Positions 1-9,923 of a stretch of 64,000 nucleotides of DNA are shown here, piece by piece. A program made the position numbers and the translations under genes. The DNA is from Luzula sylvatica (Eukaryota > Streptophyta > Magnoliopsida > Poales > Juncaceae): assembly GCA_946800325.1 (NCBI GenBank), contig OX326957.1, positions 24,677,554 to 24,741,553 of the forward strand. Reading direction: 5' to 3'. The notes under the pieces were generated by a model. The model had not been told where the DNA came from. It worked only from the letters and a program-made list of their open reading frames with translations, and made no database searches. Within the stretch, counting starts at the first letter, position 1. Each line of letters opens with the position of its first letter.

Positions 1-850
1 CCCCACGAACTGGTAATGTCAGGCCAGCAATTCCGCCAGGTTTTAACCCTCTTACTCACGGCCCAGGCATGGCACGCATTCACCATCCAGTCCATGAAGA
101 TGCCGCCTCAGCCCACACTTCATCTGGTAAGGAATTCTTTCTGAAAGATTGATTTTGTTCATTTTCTAATTGGTACGGATAGTAAATTCACATGATCAGC
201 TTTCTTAATTACGATAACAACCCAATTTTTAAACATATATAATCACTCAAATAAGTTTGTTATCTAAAGTCTAAATTCCAGATCAAGAAATATTTTCTTG
301 TTTTGTGATTTGAGAGTTTATTTTTAGTTGGCAATACTAAATTTTTTAAATCTTTCATTCATAACTATCAGAAGGTTAGTTGAACTAAAGACGTGATTTA
401 ATTTTAACAGGAACTTCTAACTTGAACTACACTGTGGTGAGGCAAATTCTGAATTCTCAGATGGAAATGAGTAATAGAATAATGAGCATACAAGAGAATA
501 ATATGAACTTATTCAACCGTCAAGTGAATCTAAAAAACGAGACGCATGAAAAGATAGACAAGATGGATGCATCGATTATAACATCAGTTCAGCCCCTCAT
601 TGGACGAATCGAAGCGATGGAATCGATGGGAGTTGAAAAAGAGAGATTGTATTTACAGATCTTATCGAGCGATCAAGAGGAGGTGAAAACTATTGAGGAT
701 GAAATCGAATTTATGGAAGAACAAAACAAAGCAGAAAAAGAAGAAGAGGAAAAGAGCGAGGCGAAGAAAAAGAAAGGCTTGAAATATTTAGGCTTCGGGG
801 GGATTATTTTGGCGGGAATCGGGGCCACCTATCTCTACTTGAAAAATTAA
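1..850 (+). CDS. Unknown tail-anchored coiled-coil protein, left copy (5' cut by window edge)
   Basis: Second copy of the gene on the minus strand at 3618-5208. Visible parts are the end of exon 1 (1-126, donor GTAAGG) and all of exon 2 (411-850, after TTTTAACAG, stop TAA). The splice joins G to GA as a glycine codon. The last 142 residues differ from the other copy at only five positions. They form a charged, Glu/Lys-rich coiled coil followed by a basic AKKKKGLK stretch and a C-terminal hydrophobic segment (YLGFGGIILAGIGATYLYL) with two residues after it, the layout of a tail-anchored membrane protein. The first exon lies mostly off the left edge, so I cannot say whether this copy is intact. 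I do not recognise the family. Confidence 0.6.
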
Positions 851-1474
851 AAAATAGTTTGGGTTAATGCGTTGATTAGTTAATTGGGGATTTGGATATT
901 TAAGTATTTTATTTTATGTTATTAGTTTATTTGGTATTTAGTTTTCTTATTAGTTTATTTGGTATTTAATTTCTTTTTTATGAAAAAATATTATTAGTTT
1001 ATTTGGCAATTAGTTTCTTTTTTGGTCTATGGAGTTGGTTTAGTCTTTTTAGTACTTTATTTGTGGATTATATAATATTTAGTAATTTGTGTTTTTATGT
1101 TATGTTTATGATCTTTATGTTCTATTGTATTCGCTTGGTTATTCCATTAGTTTACGTTATTAGCTATTTGAAAATTTCCAATAGTTTCAATTTTTACTTT
1201 GTGTACTGAAAGTAAGCCTTCAATTTTGCAGTAAAACCAGATTGAGTTTAAATATTAATAACTTGAAGGATTTGAATGCATATTTGCAATTACATGCATT
1301 TAGGATAGTTTATTTGTTAAGTTTTTACCCTTTTTTTCTCCTCTTACTTGTCCAGAGGAAATTTCAGATTAAGTTACTTAAAATTGTTTAAACTAAGTTT
1401 CCAATTTTTTAATTGCTCAACTATTGAAATTATCTTCAATTGTAGAGGCCAAATAAAAAAACTATAACTAAAAT
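1..1474 (+). repeat. Left arm of large inverted repeat
   Basis: Reads as a near-identical reverse complement of 2976-4493, with small indels. Similarity stops at the ACTATAACTAAAAT end near 1474. The arm continues past the left edge, so its full length is unknown. It covers exon 1 end, intron, exon 2 and about 620 bases of 3' flank of the unknown gene. Confidence 0.85.
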
Positions 1475-2975
1475 ATGCGTGATCTTAATCGTACAGTTTG
1501 AATGCTTTTTGCCATTTGGACATTACATTCAACATCAAACTTGATCTTAATCGTACAGTTTGAATTAGATATACAAAAAGGGCATATCTCCTTAAATTTT
1601 TTTGTATAAATAATAATACATAACAACTACCTATAATATAGCGTTCATATATCTAGCAAAGAAATAATGAATGTGCTCAACTACATTACTACGTTTAACA
1701 GTTCGAGGTAACACACACAAATGATCATATAATAAATGTCAAAAATATGGTTTTCATTTAGTCATTATTCTTCTAAGAATTCGGAATTGAAAATCTTCTT
1801 AAGTGTTTTAATTATTTCGAAGTCCAAATTATTACGTCAGAATATATGCTTAATATTATAATAATACTACAATAATATAATTTTTTTATCAATTTTAATA
1901 AAACATTAATTTTACTTTTTTAATAACAAAAAATTATATTTACCAACATCTTATAATTTGAACATCCAAACAAGGTGTACATGAAATAATACATAGATGT
2001 CATTGTATAAGTAAAAATAATATTAGATGATATCCAAAAATAGCAGGTCATATTAAAAACAATATATATTGTAAGTTATTTTATACGTGATTATATATCT
2101 CTCTCTCGAGACGGGGACGGGGTTTTGTAACGAAAAGATAGCCTAACGAAGGAAAATAGTTACTCGAGAGGTATTTTTGTTATATAAAATAATTCAAGTA
2201 GTACCGGTAAATATGACATTTTGAATTTTTGGAAGGATGAATATGGATATTATATTTTTGTTTGGTTTTGAAGAGGTTATATATCCAAACCCTTTTTTTA
2301 AGGGATAAATGCACTGCTGGTCTGTATTTTAATTAGATCACTTTAGTTTTTATCCTACTTATTGTTGACATTTAAATTACTTTAATTTCCAAATGAGGTT
2401 GCTAGTTCCTATGTTATTTAACATGACAAATTAAGAATTTGACTTTTTATAAATACTCATTGTCTCTCCCAAGTTAAATTACACTCAAGTGTAATTAAAT
2501 TTTATTTAGTGCCATTCATGTATAATATCATTCAAACTCCAATATAATTCCAACGTACCGGCATTGTACAAACAATATAAGAAGAAATATGATGAATAAT
2601 AATACAAACAATGTAATATTAAACGAGTTAAATAATCATTTTCTCTTGCCTTTCGACAATTTAAAATTCAGCGTACCGGCATTGTACAAGCTAAGCCTTT
2701 GCAATAAAGCTGGACTGGTACGACTCAATACCACCCGTCCACGGTTAATTTTTGATACGGCCATAGAATATGGCCATTTTGCAATAAAGCGCCTTACGAG
2801 AGTCGTACGATTCAAATTTTATTACTATTAAAATCATGGTAATGTTTGAACTGGTACCACTTGGTGCCGCCTCTGTTCATGTCGGATTCAGCCGAGACCA
2901 CTGAAACCATGGTAAATCTCGGGAACGTTTTGGATTCTTTAGTAATTTCTTTATGCTTTTCTAATTAAAATTAGG
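1475..2975. other. AT-rich spacer between the inverted arms
   Basis: I see no convincing gene. About 1995-2260 resembles 5985-6235 (shared CTCTC..ACGGGG..GATAGCCTA..AAAATAGTTA pattern), so it holds a dispersed, diverged repeat. Two identical 18-mers CGTACCGGCATTGTACAA lie at 2554-2571 and 2672-2689. The short open frame at 2589-2831 has no recognisable motif. Confidence 0.5.
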
Positions 2976-4493
2976 ATTTTAGTTATAGTTTTCTGATTTA
3001 GCCTCTACAATTGAAGATAATTTCAATAGTTGAGCAATTAAAAAATTGAAAACTTAGTTTAAACAATTTTATGTAACTTAATCTGAAATTACCTCTGGAC
3101 AAGTAAGAGGAGAAAAAAGGGTAAAAACTTAACAAATAAACTATCCTAAATGCATGTAATTGCAAATTGCAAATATGCATTCAAATCCTTCAAGTTATTA
3201 ATATTTAAACTCAATCAGGTTTTACTGCAAAATTGAAGGCTTACTTTCAGTACACAATGTAAAAATTGAAACTATTGGAAAATTTCAAATAGCTAATAAT
3301 GTAAACTAATGGAATAACCAAGCGAATACAATAGAACATAAAGATCATAAACATAACATAAAAACACAAATTACTAAATTACTAAATATTATATAATCCA
3401 CAAATAAAGTACTAAAAAGGCTAAACCAACTCCATAGACCAAAAAAGAAACTAATTGCCAAATAAACTAATAATATTTTTTCATAAAAAAGAAATTAAAT
3501 ACCAAATAAACTAATAAGAAAACAAAATACCAAATAAACTAATAACATAAAATAAAATACTTAAATATCCAAATCCCCAATTAACTAACTAATCAACGCA
3601 TTAACCCAAACTATTTTTTAATTTTTCAGGTAGAGATAGGTGGCCCCGATTCCCGCCAAAATAATCCCCCCGAAGCCTAAATATTTCAAGCCTTTCTTTT
3701 TCTTCGCCTCACTCTTTTCGTCTTCTTCTTTTTCTGCTTTGTTTCGTTCTTCCATAAATTCGATTTCATCCTCAATAGTCTTCACCTCCTCTTGATCGCT
3801 CGATAAGATCTGTAAATACAATCTCTCTTTTTCAACTCCCCTCGATTCCATCGCTTCGATTCGTCCAATGAGGGGCTGAACTGATGATATAATCGATGCA
3901 TTCATCTTGTCTATCTTTTCATGCGTCTCGTTTTTTAGATTCACTTGACGGTTGAATAAGTTCATATTATTCTCTTGTATGCTCATTATTCTATTACTCA
4001 TTTCCATCTGAGAATTCAGAATTTGCCTCACCACAGTGTAGTTCAAGTTAGAAGTTCCTGTTAAAATTAAATCATATCTTTAGTTCAGCTAACCTTCTGA
4101 TAGTTATGAATGAAAGATTTAAAAAATTTAGTATTGCCAACTAAAAATAAACTCTCGAATCACAAAACAAGAACATATTTCTTGATCTGGAATTTAGACT
4201 TTAGATAACAAACTTATTTGAGTGATTCTATATGTTTAAAAATTGGGTTGTTATCGTAATTAAGAAAGCTGATCATGTGAATTCACTATCGTACCGATTA
4301 GAAAATGAACAAAATCAATCAATAAAAAAAAATGAACAAAATCAATCTTTCAGAAAGAATTCCTTACCAGATGAAGTGTGGGCAGAGGCGGCATCTTCAT
4401 GGACTGGATGGTGAATGCGTGCCATGCCTGGGCCGTGAGTAAGAGGGTTAAACCCTGGCGGAATTGCTGGCCTGACATTACCAGTTCGTGGGG
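2976..4493 (-). repeat. Right arm of large inverted repeat
   Basis: Reverse complement of 1-1474. It carries exon 2, the intron and the exon 1 end of the complete gene copy. Sequence beyond 4493 (rest of exon 1 and the promoter) should match sequence left of the window if the duplication continues. Confidence 0.85.
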
Positions 4494-5208
4494 CAGCTCG
4501 AGACCCACCTGGAGCCAATTCATTAGCAAGAAACTTCTGTTCCATCGCAGGTTTTGCCGCGTCGATCAGATCCAAACCTGGGCCGCGAGTAAGAGGGTTA
4601 AAGCCTGGCGGAATTGTCGGCCTGACATGAGCAGCTTGTGATTGTGGAGGTACTCGAGACCCGCCTGGAGCCAATCCATTAGCAGGAAGCTTCTTTTCCA
4701 TAGCAGGTTTCGACGCGTGGATCCGATCCATACCAGATTTCTGAAAGAACTCCCTTTTATCGTCACCAGGTTGGGTGTATGGCATCACAATCAGAGAGGA
4801 TCCTCCGCTTGACAGTTCTTGAATGGTGGAGATCGTCTCAGTGACACCAAAGCCAAGACTCTCTGGAAGATAAGAGTACTGCTCAGCAATGGTGGTGGCA
4901 AGATTTCCAAGACTCTCTGGAAGCTGAGGGAAGGATGCAGCAGATGGAGAGAGTTGGTGGGCCAATGGTGGCGCAACTCCAAATCCATGGCGAGAGGAAA
5001 GAGAGAGGTAGAACTGTGGAGACGAGGTACCAGGTCTCGGATGGCCAGAAATGGCAGGAGGAAGAGCAGAGGGGAGGAGGACGGGTCGGATCAAGGCCTG
5101 GTCAGATGGTCCGGAGCCAGAAGATCTCTGAAGAGAAGAAGGATCAGGAAGGACAGGACACTTGAGTTTGAACTGAAGACTGAGAGGGTTCAAAGTGAAG
5201 GGATTCAT
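3618..5208 (-). CDS. Unknown proline-rich, tail-anchored coiled-coil protein (two exons)
   Basis: Exon 1 is 5208-4368 and exon 2 is 4057-3618; donor GTAAGG, acceptor TTTTAACAG. The joined frame encodes about 426 residues. I chose the ATG at 5208 (MNPFTLNPLS) because the frame upstream has only a TTG. The N-terminal two thirds is rich in Pro/Ser and holds two copies of a roughly 50-residue repeat: AAKPAMEQKF-like, then LAPGGSR, then an IPPGFNPLT..GPG end. The last 140 residues form a Glu/Lys-rich coiled coil and a C-terminal membrane segment with two trailing residues. This layout suggests a tail-anchored protein facing the cytosol; the function is unknown. A TATA-like box lies about 50 bases upstream. 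A near-identical inverted copy lies at 1-850. It could be an ordinary gene or a transposon-carried one. Confidence 0.65.
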
Positions 5209-5255
5209 CTTCTTTTTCTTGAATTTCAAGATGTTCGTTGAAGAAGACGATGTTC

Positions 5256-5265
5256 TATTTTTATA
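5256..5265 (-). promoter_or_regulatory. TATA box of the unknown gene
   Basis: Minus strand reads CCTATAAAAATAG, about 50 bases upstream of the chosen ATG at 5208. The position implies a short 5' UTR. It supports the minus-strand reading. Confidence 0.5.
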
Positions 5266-5269
5266 GGAG

Positions 5270-6290
5270 AACTTGGAAAGAATGGCGTTGCATTAAATAC
5301 CTAAAACAAACGATCTTTATACTGACAAGAGCTTCATTATTATCCAATGCCTAGTGCTATCAAATTATTAACCCAAACTTAGTTAGGCTTACATGTGAAC
5401 ATATAAATCATAGATCTCATGTGGCGCTTAATCTAATACAAGTATGCAGTAATAATATAACAGCCACATTTGCATGAAGAATAATTAAGAAGAATAAAAG
5501 GGAAAATCAAAGAACAATACAAATAATAAAAGGGTTATATAATTAAACTAATTGGATTCTTTCAATATTATTGTATTTTATTATTTTTATACAAATAATG
5601 CTTGTTTCTTTAACATGGTTTAACATGGTTCGTTGATTTGGCCGAGTCATAAAAACTCGACAGAGACGGGTCAGACTTGCCCATGTACGAGCGGATTTTT
5701 GCCCGAGTATAATATAACTTTGATAAATATTTTTTTTACTTATTATTCGTAGCGTATTATATTGGGGAGCCAATATAAAAATCATGTGTTGTTGTTTCAT
5801 TTTAATTGTTTAATTTGGTATTTTTGTAGGCGGAGATTTTGGTTGTAGACTTGAGTAATTTTTGTTGTTGATATTCCGAAAATTCAATATTATCTATTCA
5901 TATAAATAAATAACATTAGCATATATAAATATCTAAAGTAAATAATTACTTGTATTTAAATATCTAAAATATTGTTTAAATAACAATAACTGTATATGAC
6001 ACCGAAAACAATATATAAATATGCGTAATTACAGATAATATTCGAAACAATATATATTTTAAGAAATTACTTTTTATGTAGAATATCATCTCTCTTCTTA
6101 TGGAACGGGGGTTTGTGACGATAGCCTACTGAAGAAAAATAGTTATGTTTCTCATAATCATTTAACTAGTGCTGATAAACATGATATTTAATTATTTTTG
6201 AAGGATTAATATGATATTTATTTTTTGAAGGAATACTATTTGTTTTAAGAAAACTTCGAGAAAGTCCAAAACCCCTCTTCCAAATTTATG
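5270..6290. other. AT-rich non-coding stretch
   Basis: No gene seen. 5985-6235 is a diverged copy of about 1995-2260 in the inverted-repeat spacer, so part is an old dispersed repeat. The short minus-strand frame at 5543-5800 has no motif. Confidence 0.4.
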
Positions 6291-6849
6291 ATTATGTATA
6301 ATTTTAACAACATTCATTCAAAATCTAGTTCTCCCGTGTTGTATTCAAGATAACTGGTTCTTGAACAATTCATATGGTCCTTGCTCTAAAATTTATAAAA
6401 ATAATTATTTACTGAGCCAAACACACCATATTGAGATATTTTATTCTTCAATGAGAGCATTTGTTGATTTGGATGCATCTGATTGCATAACTTTTTATAA
6501 CCAATTCTTATATTTCTACTATTATAAATAATTATGTAATATTATATGTTGTTTTGTTGTAGAATATTCCTATTTCGGATAATATGTTTATACATTTTAT
6601 GTTCTAATATTGTAAAAAGTTATGTAGTGTTATCCGTTGTTCTGTTGTGAAATATTCATTTTTTCTACATTATGTTCCAATATTTTATATACAATGTATT
6701 CATAATTCGTTCATGTCATCATGCAACTAACATATACAGTACAATTATTTGGATCTAAGATAAATCGTGTAAAATGGAAAAAATTTACATATTACAAAAT
6801 ACAATATATCATGATAAACTCTTGCGCAATAGCGCGGGAAGAAAGCTAG
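6291..6849 (+). mobile_element. Helitron remnant, 3' end resolved
   Basis: Ends in CTAG at 6846-6849 followed by T. A short stem, CTTGCGC-AATA-GCGCGGG, lies just upstream, as in Helitron 3' termini. Two stem positions are T opposite G where a CCC/GGG stem is expected, consistent with C-to-T decay. The 5' end is not resolved, so the start given is only where the typical AT-rich subterminal sequence becomes evident. No helicase coding is visible; non-autonomous. Confidence 0.6.
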
Positions 6850-6998
6850 TATATATTAAAGGAGAAGAAAAGAAGATATCAACAATAGTTGATTACAATG
6901 GTCTTATTTTCTGTACTTTCTACGCTAATGATTGTAGAGTTGACACGTGACTTTCTGCTATATAATATAGTTTAAAAATTCAAACAATGTTAGTTAAA

Positions 6999-7066
6999 TT
7001 TCATAGTGTAGCTGGTACCACAATTATCTACCGCAACAAAGATTGGAGTTTGATTCCCTCGGATCT
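6999..7066 (+). repeat. tRNA-like SINE head, decayed
   Basis: TAGTGTAGCTGG matches a Pol III A box at 11 of 12 positions. AGTTTGATTCC, about 35 bases further on, matches a B box at 9 of 11. No poly-A tail or target-site duplication could be assigned. Confidence 0.35.
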
Positions 7067-7110
7067 TCTAACAATTTTTAACGTGTGGTCATTTCTATCT
7101 TTTCCTTATA

Positions 7111-7293
7111 TGGTTATACATAACCTTTGGCCCGTTCGAACGTATGCTTAGGCTCCGTTTGAACGGAATGCTTCGAGTATAAAAGTGTTTTATGTAAACT
7201 CGAGACAAAAAGAGTTCCATTCGAACGGAAGCTTTGTCCGTTCAAATGGAAGTTCTGCTGAAAATGTATAATGGTTATACACAACATTTGACC
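7111..7293. repeat. Cluster of four CCGTTCGAACGG-type palindromes between direct repeats
   Basis: Near-palindromic 12-mers lie at 7132, 7155, 7217 and 7238 (CCGTTCGAACGT, CCGTTTGAACGG, CCATTCGAACGG, CCGTTCAAATGG). The block is bracketed by direct repeats starting TGGTTATACA at 7111 and 7272, the second reading TGGTTATACACAACATTT. No gene is present. Confidence 0.6.
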
Positions 7294-7439
7294 CAATCCT
7301 TATCCTATATATAATATATATAAGATGTTTTCTCTATCAATCAGAATATGTAGTTGTCCAGATTCATTCTTTGAAGTGCACGTCCATTCAAAAGAATGTG
7401 AACACAAGAAAGAGAGAAAGGGAGAAAAATTATTTTTCT

Positions 7440-7924
7440 TCATTGAAGAATATCGAATCGAGATTATGCAAGTTTACACATGTGTCGTTAAGGAAGACAC
7501 GTCTATAACTGATAGACCACAACTCATGGTGGATACGGATAGAGGAACCAGACTTTTGGTTCTCGTTTGTGATCGCAATCGATAGTTAGGGTTTGACTGA
7601 ATTCGTTTCGGTTTACGCACAAGGAGGAGAAGGAGTCTGATAGTGTCGAGACGAGTTGGAGGCACGTGAGATAGATGGAAGGCGAACTACAACGGTGTCG
7701 AGTCATGTGGTATGGGACGCACGGGTTGCCGGAGTTGAACTTGCCGAAGAAAGCAATACGATGGAAAAATCGCTTCAACCCTTCGTACACCATCAATTTG
7801 GTACGGCATGATTGCATGTTCTTCCATATTTGTACACACGGATCGATGACGGGGTCCTCGGAATAGAGAAGCCACCGCGTCCCTCTTTCGCTGCGTGGGA
7901 CGCGGGGTCGTCGATTTCCCAACA
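7440..7924 (+). mobile_element. Decayed Ty1/copia LTR fragment
   Basis: Shares ordered blocks with the solo LTR at 33404-34386: GGTGGATAC..TAGAGGA, GTGATCG, GTGGTATGGGACGCACGG, CAACCCTTCG, and a GC-rich end GGGACGCGGGGTCG. It ends ..CCCAACA at 7924. The start and target-site duplication are not resolved. Short frames here are not genes. Confidence 0.6.
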
Positions 7925-8591
7925 TATACCCCTATAAATATTTTGTATGCTCCTCTGAAATATTATTTATACCCCTGTATTTTCATAATAGCATTCATAC
8001 CCTATTAATATCTTTTATGTCCCTATAAATATTATAAATATCATTTATAATTTATAACCTTGTAAATTAAAAGGATTGAATTATCTAAAGTTTTTATGGA
8101 TGATATTTGAAATTTATGTTAATATGCTGATTTTTTTTTAATGCATTTTGAAACCAACAATTGAACCGGTTGGCCCACCGGTCCGGCCAATGAAATCTTT
8201 TTTTTTATGGTAAATAATGGGATTTCTCTTGTTGATACAAATGTGTCTGAGATTGATATGCTCTTAACGAAGGTTGTTTGGCATTTGAAAATGAGAAGTG
8301 GCATGAATGGTTGAAGTCTATATATTAGGACTTGAGTAATAATTTTTAGGAAAATGTTGCTCTTCCCCCGTTTTTCTCCCATTTCTCTTGATGCGCTGGC
8401 ATTAATGTTAATCCATGCCTAAAGTGTCAATTGCTAAGCATCAAAATGAACAATCATGACGATGTTAATTTATGCAGAAGCGTTAATCCTTAGTGAGAAA
8501 AATGTCAGCTCACATGTCTACTATCTGTCCCGTCCTGTACTTCCTGTTCGGCTCCATTACCAATGCACGCTTTGTTTTTCTCTCTTCTTGG

Positions 8592-8593
<2 letters not shown>
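7925..8593. other. Non-coding stretch with no identified feature
   Basis: AT-rich at first with repeated TATACCCCTATAAATA-like phrases. I see no gene, RNA or element border. Confidence 0.3.

Positions 8594-8658
<65 letters not shown>
8594..8658 (+). repeat. (CT)n microsatellite, about 32 units
   Basis: Uninterrupted CT dinucleotides. It lies upstream of the MATE exon, where pyrimidine-rich leaders are common. The poly-SL and poly-RE frames across it are artefacts. Confidence 0.95.
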
Positions 8659-8662
<4 letters not shown>

Positions 8663-8675
8663 CTAGGGCATAATA

Positions 8676-9011
8676 GGTAAATTATAGTTTCTCCCCCCAA
8701 ATTCACCCAACTTTTATGGATGGCATCATCAATTAAAGTTGGGTGAAAATGTGCCCCCAATTTGCACCCCAACTTCTCTCCAATTAATTTTGTACCAAAA
8801 ATTTGATAATTTTAATTGAAATTTAATTCATTACATCATTGATTTGTTCATTTAAAAAATAATTAATTAGAAATTAATTAGAGTCATTATTAATTGGAAA
8901 AAGAGTTCGGGTGCAAATTGAAGACCCATTTCTGCCAAAACAAAATCGTGATGTCATGATGATGACATCACGATTTTGATGGTGAAATATGGGAGCATAG
9001 TAGAAAAACTC
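8676..9011. mobile_element. MITE, 9-bp target duplication family (Mutator-like?)
   Basis: Flanked by GGCATAATA (8667-8675) and GGCATAATG (9012-9020), 8 of 9 matching. The ends form an imperfect inverted repeat (TTATAGTTTCTCCCCCC against CTACTATGCTCCC, both then running to ..TTCACC). The interior is AT-rich and non-coding. It holds a 17-bp perfect hairpin at 8941-8978 with a 4-base loop. Related to the elements at 35108, 48439 and 51428. Confidence 0.65.
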
Positions 9012-9124
9012 GGCATAATGGCCATTTCTCTCTCTTTCCTTTTTACTTCTCTCTCACAACCAAATCTCTTTTCCCTCCTCCTTTTCTCTCTCTCACTCAC
9101 TTCGAGTCCTTTCACACACACACA

Positions 9125-9665
9125 CAGGCCCGGTCCTGGGCTATGGCCCAGCAAGCCCAAGCCAAAAGCCCCCAAAAAAATAAAGCCCCCCAATTTTTTT
9201 TTTACCTATATATATACATATATTAACCCATGATTTTCAGGTAATTCTCAGCAATTTCCAGCGATTTTCAGGTAATTCCAGCGATTTCCAGCGGTTTACA
9301 CCATTTTTTGTGAATTTCAGCCTATTTTCTGCGAATTTCAGGGGTTTTCTGCGAATTTCAGGATTTTCTGCGAATTTCAGGGCTTTTCTGCGAATTTCAG
9401 GGCTTTTCTGCAAATTTCAGGGGTTTTCTGAGAATTCCTGTGAATTTCTGTGAATTTCAGGGTTTTTCTGCGATTTTCAGGGCTTTTTCTGCGAATTTCA
9501 GCATAATTTCTGCGATTTTCAGACTATTTTCTGCGATTTTCAGACTATTTTCTGCGAATTTCAGTCAATTTTCTGCGAATTTGAATCAATTTTCTGCGAT
9601 TATGCCACCTAAAAACTCCGTCTTTTTGTTCGCCTAAAGCCCCCAAAAACCTAGGACCGGGCCTG
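9125..9665. mobile_element. hAT-like element with internal minisatellite
   Basis: Terminal inverted repeats CAGGCCCGGTCCTGGG and CCTAGGACCGGGCCTG. Flanked by CACACACA on both sides, because it landed in a CA microsatellite. From about 9230 to 9600 it is a degenerate tandem array of a roughly 20-base unit (TTTTCTGCGAATTTCAGGG). No transposase. It sits only about 24 bases upstream of the MATE exon start codon. Confidence 0.85.
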
Positions 9666-9688
9666 CACACACACTCACACACACAGAA

Positions 9689-9923
9689 ATGGCCATTTCA
9701 ACCAAGACATCGAAGGAGAAAGAAGAAGAAGAAGATAAAAAACGAGAGGAATTCAATTTCTACAATTCAAACGCCAAGTTGAGTAAAAAGTCTCCTGTTT
9801 TGACTGAGCTAGGTGAACTATGGTCCGTGGCTGCTCCGATCACAATGATGAATTGTGTTGTTTTTCTACGGGTCGTGATTTCAGTTCTCTTCTTTGACCG
9901 ACTCGGTCCCCTCTCTCTTGCCG
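9689..9923 (+). pseudogene. MATE/DETOXIFICATION efflux carrier, first exon only
   Basis: ATG at 9689 opens 78 codons ending ..GRLGSLELAG-like (here FFDRLGPLSLAG) and a perfect donor G|GTAAGTCC. The segment GELWSVAAPITMMNCVVFLRVVISVLFF is the first transmembrane region of plant MATE transporters of the DTX48-55 type, which export small molecules by cation antiport. Members are usually about 500 residues. I find no further MATE sequence in the next several kilobases, which are AT-rich repeats. Either the gene is truncated or the next exon lies beyond a very long, transposon-filled intron. The leader is split by the hAT-like element at 9125-9665 and, further up, by the MITE at 8676-9011. Confidence 0.6.

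Noticed and set aside
4378..5241. Plus-strand and alternate minus frames over exon 1 of the unknown gene
   Set aside because: They are shadows; the minus-strand frame has correct splice phases and internal protein repeats.
8456..8772. Frames with long Ser-Leu or Arg-Glu runs
   Set aside because: Translation of the CT microsatellite.
9440..9637. Repetitive FSAIFRLFSANFS frame
   Set aside because: Translation of the minisatellite inside the hAT-like element.
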